DNA of 64,000 nt from Vanilla planifolia (Eukaryota; Streptophyta; Magnoliopsida; Asparagales; Orchidaceae), in assembly GCA_023846275.1 (NCBI GenBank), contig CM043871.1, positions 32,890,578-32,954,577 of the forward strand. The letters run 5' to 3'. The position numbers were made by a program, and so were the translations under genes. The notes under the pieces are model-generated. The model was not told the origin of the DNA and searched no databases. It saw only the letters and a program-made list of their open reading frames with translations. This document shows positions 39,180 through 49,842 of this stretch, piece after piece (position 1 is the first letter of the stretch; every line of letters begins with the position of its first letter).

Positions 39180-42100
39180 ATGAGATTCTTGAGCATCATG
39201 GGGAATTCGTTCGTCTGCACGGCGTCCGGCGAGAGATTGGTCTCAGCTGCAAGAGATGGGGACTTGCAGGAGGCTAAAGCGCTCCTGGAGTACAATCCCC
39301 GACTCGCCAGGTATTCAACCTTTGGGGTGCGGAATTCTCCACTCCATTATTCTGCAGCGCAGGGCCACCATGAGGTAGTTTCTCAACCCTTCATGTCTTG
39401 CTTTGACTCCGGCTTAAATAATACAATCATGCAGATTGTGTCCCTATTGCTTGAATCTGGTGTGGATATCAACTTAAGGAACTTCAGGGGACAGGTTAGA
39501 GCAATCTCCCATATCAGATATATGTTTTCTTGCTAGTATTTAGCACTAATATGCTATGAGATGATGTGTACAGACTGCTTTAATGCAAGCTTGTCAATTT
39601 GGTCACTGGGAAGTAGTTCAAACTCTAATGCTTTTTAAAGCTAATGTGAGTCACCCTTTATGTGTGTTCTTCTTTTTAGTTGACTTTCATGATGCTTCTT
39701 AGTATGTGGTTTGGTATGGGATGTTTAGATTCACAAAACGGATTATATCAATGGCGGATCGGCTCTTCACTTTGCAGCTCTGAATGGACATAGTCGGTGC
39801 ATTCGTCTTCTTCTTGTTGATTATGTGCCGAGCATACCCGATTTTTGGGGAATTATGAGGAGATCAAATGTAGATGAGCTCGATTTGGACTTCGACGTGG
39901 GGTAGGTTGAGGTTTAACATATCTTCTTGTTGCTTGTTGGGTGGGGTCAGCAGGCTTTACGAATCTTACTTCGTCATATTTTGACAGCTTGCTTCTTGAT
40001 GTTGTCAACAAAAAGGCAGATGGAGGCATTACTGCACTTCACATGGCTGCTTTGAATGGCCATGTCGAGAGTTTACAATTACTTCTAGACTTGGGTGCTT
40101 CTGTTTCTGAGCTTACTGTTGAAGATGGATCGTCAATTGACCTCATAGGTTCTCCTCAAGGCTCACATTTTGGAATTCACTATCACCTTTGTTTTTTTAT
40201 TATAATGTGATTATCTAATTTAACCTTTAAATTTTGCATAAGTGATAATGGTTGGGCATTTTTGCTATTGACTATCAAGTAATGTACCTTGGAATAACTA
40301 AGATAAGATGTTTTTTTTTTAACTTTTTGAGACACCAAGGAAATAAAACCTTCTTTTTCTATTCCCTGTTGTTGTTTTCTTTACTTATTTAGTAACTATG
40401 CTAGGTGTTTGATAGATCATATGTGATATTGGAAACAAAATTCATGATGAACTACCCTTAAATGTAATCTTTCCTTATAATAACTATTGCATGTATTTCA
40501 TCTTTGAGATTGATTGTTTGGCACAATGTTGATTCCTTTTTAATTTTTAATACAAATGTAAAGATTATAGAAATTAAAAAAAAAAGTTAGTATGCATTCA
40601 GAACTTTGGCTTTGTTTGTTTTAAAATTTCAACAAGTGCAAGTGAAACTACTTTTAAACAGTTGGAACTACATGTAAACGCAATTCCATTTGGGAATCTA
40701 CATTCCAAGTGTTGGTTGACCTCACATATGTCCCACTATTAAGTTCTTAAAAAAGAAAATCTAAACTATCATTGAATGGATACAATTATTATAGTTTTTG
40801 TTTCGTTTGATTACAATTGTTATAGTTTTACTATATATCACTTTCAAAAAATTAAAGAGTAATATGTATTTCTAATAGTGTGTTTCGATCACGATTTCCT
40901 AGATGTCTTTGTTTTCCAACTACATGCTCCTATCTCATCAAGCTCATTGCATTCCTATTTCATTGTCAAAAAATATAAAGCCATTGTTTGGTATCAGCAA
41001 TATCATTTTTCTCTCGTATGTCCACAAAGGGCTGGGATAATTTCCATATGCTTTTAGTTGACCATTCTTGTGCAATTTACATGATGATTCAAAGCATCAA
41101 TCTTTTGTTTTGCATGTCTTCAATGGGTTATTGCTAGATATTTGTTAGATCATACGTGATGTCATCGATGATTTTCTTGACAAAGCACCTGTAAATGTGA
41201 TATGTTCTTTTAATAATTCATACATGTCATTCGTTTAGAGATTGATTGATTGTCACCATGTTGGTACCACTTTAATTTTGAATGCATATGTAAAGATTAT
41301 ATAAATAAAAAGCATTAGTATGTAATAGAATTTTGGTTTTGTTTGTTTAGAGTTTCAAACATTGTGGCTAAAACTTTATTTAAACATGATTTTGTTTGGG
41401 GTTTGGATGAGAAATCATAGATTGAATTGTCGAATTAGAAACATTCAGTTCGAATCGGCTTATCTCCAACTCGTGAACTTAGTTTGAACCATCGTCTCTT
41501 ATAATGGCCATTATAGAAGGTAACTCTCTCCCCTCCCAAACACAGCTTACAACTTTTATTGTACTATACTCTCCAAAGAGCAATTTTTCTCAAAATCTTA
41601 AAGGTTGTAAAATTGAAATAACATTCTCAAGATTTTTGTGTTTAAGGATTCTTGCAATTCCAAAGAATCTATCTACATGAGAACTAGGAACAAAGAGTTT
41701 TCCCCCCTTTTCTACCTAATTCTTTGGTATTTAGAATGTTAGTTTTAAGAATGAGTGATTGTCCTTCTCCACACCAATGAGCACCATGAGTTATCCATGT
41801 AGCTAAGAGCCCTCACAACCTAGGCACGATGACGCAATTATCAGGGGCACACTCTATCGTGGAGCTAATAAGCCGTCATGTGGGCCTTGTATGTTATGCC
41901 AAAAGTGAGAGAAACCCCAAACCCTATCCCTCTCTTTCCTTTTGTACTTTTCTATATTGTCACATGGGAGGGTTATGAGGATGTACAAAACTTATTAACT
42001 TATTATGACCTAGGTAATAAGCTCATTAGTTTGGGCTTAGTTCTACATCTAGAAATGAAAGAATACTTCTATATCTATTCTTAGCTCAGACGTAACTCAC

Positions 42101-45100
42101 TTATTTTTGGGTGTAAAGTAACGTCAAAACCAAAATACCCAGCAAGCATAAGCATTAGCTGTCCCTAAAAAGGAGGTGATCCAGCCGCACTTTTCAGTAT
42201 AGCTACCTTGTTACGACTTCACTCCAGTCACTAACCTTACCTTCGACATCCCCCTCCTTGTGGTTAAGGTATTCGAGCATGAACAACTCCCATAGTGTGA
42301 CGGGCAGTGTGTACAAGGCCCGAGGATGAATTCACCATTGTATGGTTGATCGGCGATTATTAGTGATTAGGGTTTCATGCAGATGAGTTGCGGCCTGCAA
42401 GCCGAACTAAGGATGGCTTTTGGAGTTAGCTCACCCTCATGGGATTGTGACCTTTTGTCCTGCCCATTTTATCACGTGTCGTCGAGGGCATAAAGGGCAT
42501 GATGACTTGACATCATCCTCATCTTCCTCTGGCTTATCACTAGCAGTCTGTTTAGGGTTTCAAACTTAATGGTGGCAACTAAACATGAGGGTTGCGCTTG
42601 TTGCGAGACTTAACCCAGTACTTTACGGCACAAGCTAATGGCAGCATGCACCACTTTTGTCCGCGTTCTCAAAGGCACCCCTCTTTCAAGAGGATTCATG
42701 GCATGCCAAGCCCTATTAAGGTTTTTCTCTTTGCATTGAATTAAATCACATGCTACATCGCTTGTGCGGGCTTCCATCAATTCTTTTGAGTTTCATTCTT
42801 TCAAACATACTCCCCAAGTAGTATACTTAATGCATTACCTACAGCATTGTATGGGTTGATACGCCCAATGCTTAGTATCCATCGTTTATGGCTAGGATTG
42901 CTGGGCCTCAAATCCCATTTGCCCTCCTAGTTTTCGTCTCTCAGTGTTAGTGTTGGTCTAATAGAGCGCTTTTGAGTTTCATTCTTCCAAATGTACTCCC
43001 CAAGCAGTATACTTAATGCATTAGCTACAGCATTACATGGATCGATACGCCCAACACTCAATATCCATCGTTTATGGCTAGGACTACTGGGTCTCTTCCC
43101 ATTTGCTCTCCTAGCTTGCGTCTCTCAGTGTAAGTGTTGGCCTAGCAGAGCGCTTTTATCATTGGCGCTCTTTCCAATCTCTTATACGAATGGGAATGTG
43201 AATGAAAAACAAGAGATACTCTTGCTAGAAATATGGACAAATAGAAGTTTGACTCCTAAAGAATCACTTTATGAAGCTTCTCATAATTTGATCGATTGTT
43301 TTTTTTTACTTGTAGAGAAGAGGGCTTGGAAAAAAATGAAAAAAAAATAATCTTCTTTTTCCTTTCAAGAAAAATTTATTAATCAAAATAGAAACAAAAA
43401 AGGAATTTCATTCACAAGCATTTTTATTGACCAATCAGAATTGTTTTCTAAGACCTATAATTCTCTTAAAAGGTCTAATATACATGCATTATTGGACTTT
43501 TTGAATCATAGATAAGAACTAAAAAGTGAAAATTTTTGCATAGAAGATGTAAAATAGATATTTGACATTCTACAAAAGCATTTTGTAATCGATTTATTTG
43601 AGAAATATTTTAAATACATCTATTTTTCCATTTTTTAAATCTTTTAGAAATAAAAATGAGTGAAATGAACTTTTGAATCCCTGACATAATAAATAGATTT
43701 GCAATATAGATCCTAATAGGAATATATCTAAAAAAAATTCGGTTCACTGGTGTATCTACGGAATATCCACTTCTTAATCTTCCCTAGATACATATATCGT
43801 GGTATTTCACGTCTTCAGTTGCATCAATTTGAAAAAGATCTTAAGTTAGGGATTTTTCAATAAGTAATGTTGCAACAATACCTAACCAAAGAGCTACTAT
43901 GATATCGATTAAAAAGACTGTTGCAGCTACTAGACGATGAAATGAATTTTATCAAAAATGTATTGTTAATAATCCTATTGGTATTGAAACTAATAAAGAC
44001 CACCTAATAACTTATTGGGGACTGTGCAAAAAAGTATTTGAAATATGGGAAAAAATATCATTCTGGTAATATTTTCAATAGAGTTGCAAATGGATCTACC
44101 GGTTCACAAATCATTGTTGGCTCTAGCACTATTAAGCCTACATTGCAAGCTAGTACCTAGAATTACTACTAGAAAAATATATAAAAGATCACTAGGCCCA
44201 TACGAGTTCTCCATAATAATTATGTCCCATCCCCTTAACCAATTTATGGTAATTATGCTCCATAATTTGTGTTCTAACTGGTAGTGGTTGACCACACATG
44301 AGGTATAGTCCCAAGTCTTAAAAAAAACCATTATTTAATACATACAATTATTACACTTCTAATTTTATCTCATTCTCAAAAATTCAAAGAACAATATGTT
44401 ATGGCATTTTGATCATGATTTTTTTGGACCTTTGTGTGCTGACAACATATTCCTGCTTCACCGAGCTCAGTAAATTCCCACTTCACTGTTGAAACAAACA
44501 AAGCCCTTGTCTTACGAAAGCTGGAACCCTTCACTGGTTGTCACTAACAAGTATTATTTTCGTCTCTCATGTCTACAAAGGGCTAGGATTATTTCCATAT
44601 GAGTAATTAGCTGACTACTTGCATGATGATTAGGAATGTGAGCCTTTTGTTTTTTATTATCTTTTATGGCAAAAGCACTTTTTATGCACCCAAAGCTTGA
44701 AATTCTTTTAAGAAGGTAAATTTGCATGTTTATGACTGTAATAGAAATGTCTGTGTGATAGGTGCAGGAAGCACACCCCTCCATTATGCTGCATGTGGTG
44801 GGAATGCAGTTTGTTGTGAGGTCAGTCAGTCAGATCTACCATATTTCTGTCACAATGGCTACTGATTATTATTCTACTCAACAAATGTAAATTTACAGGT
44901 TCTTATTGCTAGGGGAGCTAGTTTGACTGCTGAAAATGCCAATGGGTATGCACATCTTTTGTTTAGAGTTCCATATGCAACATCTAACTTACAATTTTAA
45001 AAATCTCACTTAGAACTTCTCATAAATACTAATTTGTTTTTCTGTTTGAGTGTTGCTTTGAATTGTTTAGAGGTGATATTTTTTCTCAATTGATGGTATT

Positions 45101-48100
45101 AAAGTTATATTGTTCATTCTCTACATGTCATTATATTGCAACTTAAGGTTTATTCTTAACGGCAGAACGTAAAAGGGGTGACAGTTTCTTCACTGATAAG
45201 TATTACTACTGTTAAGTTTTGTGTTTGTTCAAGAATAAGCCTTGAACAGGAATTTCTTACTAAGAACCATCTTATTTTACACACTTCACATCTCAAATAT
45301 ATCTGTTTGCTTAAATTCCAATCAATTGACTTAAGCTCCTACATAACTTTTGTTTTTTTGTCCTGCCAATCCAAATGTCAGAGGTATATACAAATCATAC
45401 TTGCTACATTTCAAGCAATTATTTGTATGAAATAAAGTTTTTGTGTATTTTTGTGTTTCAGTTATATGCTGAGGAGTTTTGCGCAATTTTAGATTATTTG
45501 TTACTTTTATTGTTAGACAAGATTTGTTAAACATGATGTAGCCACTTCAAGAATTTAGCACCTTCAAATCAACACTGTCTCACCAAATAGAGGCCACTTA
45601 TAAGACAATAAATTAGCTTTATATTTATGAAGAAACCATATAAGCCATATATAAGACAATGGGTCACCAAGTGGGATGGGGCATGAATACTTTGATGCTA
45701 TTTTGTTCTATCTATTAATTACTCAATTTTAATATCCAAATATATTAAGTCTTTTTTAATATGTCCTTGTGTATTTTTGTGTCTCTCTTTTGTATTCATA
45801 GGAGAAAGTTCTAAGAACTCATTTTTCCTAATGAGTGCATTGAATGGCCTAATTTATCATTGAATTGGCATCTTTTCAACCTTCTTTTTTGTGCACTAAT
45901 TTCTAACTATATAATTTTGAGTTTAACAATTCATCTTTCTCAGCTTATTCATTTGCTTAATACTTATTATATATATTTACATATATATGAATTTCATAAA
46001 ATCAGAAGTCAACATTTAAGTCCATTAACATGGCCGAATTTTTTGTTGTATTATGAGATAATGAAACTTGAGTAGATTGCATCATTCACAACACACATTA
46101 GAAGTACTCTATTTCATTCAACTTAGTTTAATTTGCATTATTGATATCTATATTAGTTTCTCTTCTATTTTGATATATAAAAATGAGATATCGAGATATG
46201 TCATTCTTCACTAAATTTATACCATAAATTTTTGTTTTAATAACTTTATATTTCAATCTTGATTATATCGTATTTCATATGTCCAATTTTAGAGATATTC
46301 CTTGTAGACCCAAGGTAGTCTTTTTACATCATTAGCTTATCTTTAGTCCCTTGGTCCATTGAATTTCATCTTTAATTTTGCCCAAAAGTGCACTTGTAAC
46401 TAATAAAAATACGGAATAACTCTAAGAGGATGATTTTTTAAGCCCAATTATAATAAAAAATCTTTAGTTACTCCTTGAGTGCATATATGACATTGTTCTA
46501 TTATACATGTTTTAAATAATAGAACAAGTGTGACATCCAAAGTTGTTATTTCAAGCTCTGTCAGAATTCTAGCTAACGTACTTGAAGATCTCTACAGCAT
46601 TAGTTGCTAAAAAATCATGAATAATATGAAGATTTGTGTATAAACTGGATAATTATGGAATAATATTTTCTTCATAAGTAAAATGGAACATATTTCAGGC
46701 TCAATAGTAGAATTAATTAATGTGGAGGAGCTAAGTTAAGGTGAAAGCTAACTTCAGAAAACAAAACAGGCTGGATTAGTATTTCCTTTTCTCATGAGTT
46801 GAGGAAGAGGGAGGCTGTGTGAATATCTTCAACGCATGCCTTTCCTTTTCAAAGAAATAAATTCTATAGTTAAGAGGTCAAGGGTGCTTTGGTCTTGCTC
46901 ATGGCGATTATTTGTTAGTTAGGAGCTCAAGTTTGACTTGTTCATGGTCATCGTGATCTTAGGATTTGTGGAGAATACAATTGCAGCACTTAACCAATAT
47001 TTCTCAATACATTGGTGGACCAAATAATCTCTTAAACCATGCAAAATTAATTGTTATGAGAAATGAATAATTGTTATATTTCCATAACAGAAGCTTTTGA
47101 GTATGAATACTTTTTTGTCTGTCCTTATGGTGCCATGAAAAATTTCATTTTCTTATAAATCATGTTTAAGAGACAATCTTCCAAATGCATGCAAACAACA
47201 GAATTTATCCTAAAAGAATGAAAAGAGACTTGACAATAGCTAAAGCCTTTTGATTTATGGGTCCAACTAATTTGAGAGCTGTGATAAAGCATGTGTACTT
47301 AATTGTGTTAATTGGTACAAGAGAATTATGTTTGGCCAATTTTGCTTAACAATAGTATCAGCTTCTAGTTTGTGTTGTTAGTAACATAGTGAAAAGCTTT
47401 TGATTAGTATTCTGTAATCGCCTCTACTGCAAAAATTTCTGTGTTAACAATGATTTATTTTGTGTGCTTTTGTTTATTAGACTCAAAATGTTTGTTCATA
47501 TTTGGAACTTGTTTAATTAGTTGTTTTTCTCGCCATAATTATTATTGTATTAGTCTTAATCATAATCATACTTTATCAAGGTTTTTGTTTATATTATTAT
47601 ACATTAGTTATGAATATTTTTACTAATCAGATTAAAGAGATATAGTTATGATTCTGAGGATATTATATTTGTTGATGATAATTGAAAAATACTAAAAAGG
47701 CAAGTCCGAGTTATGGAGAACTATCATAAAGACCAAGTTGTTTCGTCTTTGTAGATTTAAAACTGAACACATGAATTAGGGTAGAAGTAGAAATGTCATA
47801 TAGATTATAATTGGTGATTATAACATGTTACATACTAAGTGGTTTTGTTATCTTGTGTATATATTTTAAAATTATGGATTATTAGGGTTTTAGTTAGAGG
47901 TTTTATATGGTTGTATAGAATTGATATGCATTTTTGTTATGCTTCATGATCAAAACAACCCATTTGTGATTAATAATATGTTTTGTAAGATCACATCGAG
48001 AATGAAAATTTCATATAGTGTTGATCATTGGAATGCGAAGTCCAAACAATGATACAATGTTCAGATGGAATTTTATTAGTAAAACTGAAAATGAAGCAGC

Positions 48101-49842
48101 AAATAAGAAAACTTATCCAACTTAGGTTTTTTTTTTGTTGTTTGGCACCTGGAAAGTTGCTGCCAGAGTTTCATTGGAGTTTGGTAAAGTGAAAAAAAAA
48201 ATGCTTTTAAAAGGCATTTACCAAACATGGGCTTATGCTACAAAATGGTTTGAGATTATGTACTATAACTCACCTTTTTTGCTTGTTGATGTCGAAGATG
48301 GACTCCTTTGATGGTAGCACGCTCATCTCATCGAAATTGGCTCGAGGGTATTCTGGGCGGACAAGAAAGCCACCTATCACACAACATTCCTCCATCGCCT
48401 TATTTATCACTTCCCTTGAAGAGCATCATGAAAATTGCAAGGTCTGTCGCCTTACGCCCTTTGATAGATAAACACTTTTAGCTCATTTGGTAACATACAA
48501 AATCGACGCCTTATTACCTAATTACATCCAAATGAAATCTTAATATTGCAGAGAGCATGAATGGAGATGTACATTCAGTTACCCCCCAAGTTTTGATCCT
48601 TGTGCTGTTTGTTTGGAAAGGACATGCACTGTAGCTGCAGAAGGTATATCTTCTTTAAAGAATGCACTCAGCTAAGAACTTTAATTATCTCAAACATTAC
48701 AACTTTTCACCTCTTGAAAACAGCATCTTATGATATGTTGCCATATGTAAGGTGTTCATTTCTTTTCGAAAACAACTAAAGAGATAACCATAGGCTTGTG
48801 ATAAGGGAGATAACATAGAGTTGATTACAAGGTTTGTTGCTTCATCTTTTAAGTTCATGTAGTGCTTTGTTTGTTTCAAAGTTTTATGTTATGTAACTAG
48901 AACTTTTTTTTAACAAAAAATCTGAACTATCATTCAATACTTACAATCTTTATATTTTTCTTTTGTCATACCCTCAAAAGGCAAAAAACAAATTTATTTT
49001 TCATATTACAATGTGAATATAGTTTATCTTCACATTTTGATTGTATTTTTCCATATCACTAGTCTCATCATTACATTCTCATCTCATTGAGATCTAACTG
49101 TTGTTGTTGAAAGAAACAAAGCCTTCCAATTCCATTCGAATGTTGTGGTTTAGAATCATGAAAACAATAAACCATTTGTGTTTGACCCTTCACAAGATCG
49201 ATCGACATGGGTTCTTTCGTTGCACCGGCCGCCTTCTCATGTTCTTATGGAGTACAATTTGGTTCAATCTTAAATGTGCATCTCTAACCTTTATGAGTCA
49301 TGCCAAAACACCTGCACGTTTGTTTTGTTGTTGCTTGCTGAGCTTTTACATTTGCCACAGGATGTTACCATGAGTTCTGCAGCAAGTGTGCACTATACCT
49401 GTGCTCCACCAGCTCTTCCTCCACCATCACTTCCGGTCCGACTGGCTCGATACCCTGCCCCCTATGTCGCAACCCGATCGTCTCCTTCTCAAGCCTGTCG
49501 TCCGAGAGCCCGACCAAAGAGCTGGCAAGGACTAGCCTCTCCCTATCTTTCTGCACCACATGCTCAGGAGTCGGACCCGAACTGGGCTCAGCTGTTTCAA
49601 TGCAGTCTTGTCGGCCGGATTTTGGTTGCACCCTGATCCCACAACTGGGTTCAGCCTCCTTCCGGTACCTGGGCTTGCAGAGGTTTCCCTCCATGAGGAG
49701 GAGCTCATCTCTCTGCATGGGGGCAACTGACACAAGTCCGAGCCTGGTGAGGTGCTCGAAGTTCGAGTTGTCGAGGTCGGCTTTGCAAATGGATGGTACA
49801 AGTCTGGAGAGCCTTGGGACTCTTCTTCCAACCAGCATGTGA
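39180..49842 (+). CDS. XBAT32/XBOS32-like E3 ubiquitin ligase with ankyrin repeats and RING finger, complete
   Basis: A RING-type ubiquitin ligase; Arabidopsis XBAT32 limits ethylene synthesis by targeting ACC synthases and affects lateral roots. Ten exons join in phase: 39180-39374, 39435-39494, 39574-39645, 39729-39901, 39988-40148, 44762-44820, 44899-44945, 48298-48441, 48552-48643 and 49361-49842, giving 494 residues (XBAT32 has about 508). [11 protein letters not shown] matches the family start. Ankyrin repeats fill about residues 15-260 ([61 protein letters not shown]). The RING uses C321, C324, C336, H338, C341, C344, C367 and C370. The serine-rich tail is typical. Intron 4 (39902-39987, 86 bp) is the only phase-compatible choice; closer acceptors at 39950 and 39953 would shift the frame. 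Intron 5 is 4.6 kb and carries MITEs and plastid DNA; intron 7 is 3.35 kb. Confidence 0.95.
40608..40982. mobile_element. MITE copy A in intron 5 of the E3 ligase gene
   Basis: The left end is GGCTTTGTTTGTTTTAAA at 40608 and the right end is a degenerate inverted form, TTGTCAAAAAATATAAAGCC, ending at 40982. The internal sequence matches copy B and resembles the copy at 48864. GGCTTTGTTTG-type termini suggest a PIF/Harbinger (Tourist-like) non-autonomous element, but no clear three-base target-site duplication was confirmed. Confidence 0.5.
41404..42161. other. Unassigned inserted sequence left of the plastid DNA
   Basis: This stretch lies inside split MITE copy B and directly before the plastid 16S piece. 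It has mixed base composition with several GC-richer words and a 68-codon frame (41878-42084) without recognisable features. It could be further organelle DNA, an LTR piece or filler; I could not assign it. Confidence 0.4.
42162..43182 (-). pseudogene. rrn16: Plastid 16S rRNA 3' fragment (non-functional nuclear copy)
   Basis: On the minus strand it covers roughly the 3'-terminal 840 nucleotides of bacterial-type 16S rRNA. On the plus strand AAGGAGGTGATCCAGCCGCA at 42171 marks the antisense of the anti-Shine-Dalgarno 3' end, and TACCTTGTTACGACTTCACT follows at 42207. An internal segment of about 185 bp is present twice in tandem (42783-42968 and 42969-43152). The 5' half is missing and substitutions are frequent. 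Confidence 0.9.
42783..43152. repeat. Tandem duplication of about 185 bp within the 16S fragment
   Basis: Both units begin CTTTTGAGTTTCATTCTT and end near AGCAGAGCG or AATAGAGCG. They contain the same CTCCCCAAG, CATCGTTTATGGCTAGGA and CGTCTCTCAGTGT words. A normal 16S has this region once. The units differ at a number of sites, so the duplication is not new. Confidence 0.85.
43183..43609 (+). pseudogene. rpoA: Plastid rpoA 3' fragment (nuclear copy)
   Basis: Encodes remnants of the C-terminal part of the plastid RNA polymerase alpha subunit. [19 protein letters not shown] and [11 protein letters not shown] occur at about 43198-43300; [20 protein letters not shown] and a C-terminal IEDVK…[13 protein letters not shown] follow to about 43606, matching the plastid protein. 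The frame shifts near 43350 and there are in-frame stops near 43515 and 43555, so it is not translated as RpoA. The N-terminal half is absent. Confidence 0.85.
43841..44247 (-). pseudogene. petD: Plastid petD fragment (nuclear copy)
   Basis: On the minus strand it carries the main part of cytochrome b6-f subunit [18 protein letters not shown] near 44240-44195, then VVILGT, then EPADPFA- and LEILPEW-like stretches, GGLY-type loop residues, and a final TLLIEKSL-like end near 43845. Multiple stops and small indels are present. The spacing to rpoA (about 200 bp) resembles the plastid intergenic spacer. Confidence 0.85.
48864..49122. mobile_element. MITE copy C in intron 9 of the E3 ligase gene
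   Basis: A 259 bp element with terminal inverted repeats GCTTTGTTTGTTTCAA (48864) and TTGAAAGAAACAAAGC (49107-49122). Internal words such as CATATCACTAGTCTCATC and CTCATCTCATTGAGATC recall copies A and B. The termini suit the PIF/Harbinger type; no transposase is encoded. Confidence 0.6.

Larger units (their letters stand above)
42162..44247. other. Nuclear insertion of plastid DNA (NUPT), chimeric
   Basis: Plastid-derived sequence in intron 5 of the E3 ligase gene. The first part (42162-43182) is the 3' part of plastid 16S rRNA, antisense. From about 43183 the sequence switches to the plastid rpoA-petD segment (rpoA plus strand, its spacer, then petD minus strand), collinear with the usual convergent plastome order. 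16S sits in the plastid inverted repeat and rpoA-petD in the large single-copy region, so two distant plastid pieces were joined. Many substitutions show long residence in the nucleus. Confidence 0.9.
41335..44505. mobile_element. MITE copy B, split by a 2.85 kb insertion
   Basis: The left part, GGTTTTGTTTGTTTAGAG onward, covers 41335-41403. The right part resumes at about 44250 and ends TTGAAACAAACAAAGCC at 44489-44505. Both parts align with copy A in order. Between them lie about 760 bp of unassigned sequence (41404-42161) and the plastid insertion. Confidence 0.5.

Noticed and set aside
39941-40210. Separate short ankyrin gene
   Set aside because: It is exon 5 of the XBAT32-like gene with flanking intron; the phase-compatible acceptor is at 39987.
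42162-43182. A functional 16S rRNA gene, which would suggest bacterial or organelle sequence
   Set aside because: Only the 3' part is present, with an internal duplication and many changes, and it sits inside an intron of a nuclear plant gene.
49365-49838. Long minus-strand open frames of up to 157 codons
   Set aside because: They are shadows of the GC-rich last exon of the XBAT32-like gene, whose plus frame carries the RING cysteines and joins upstream exons in phase.
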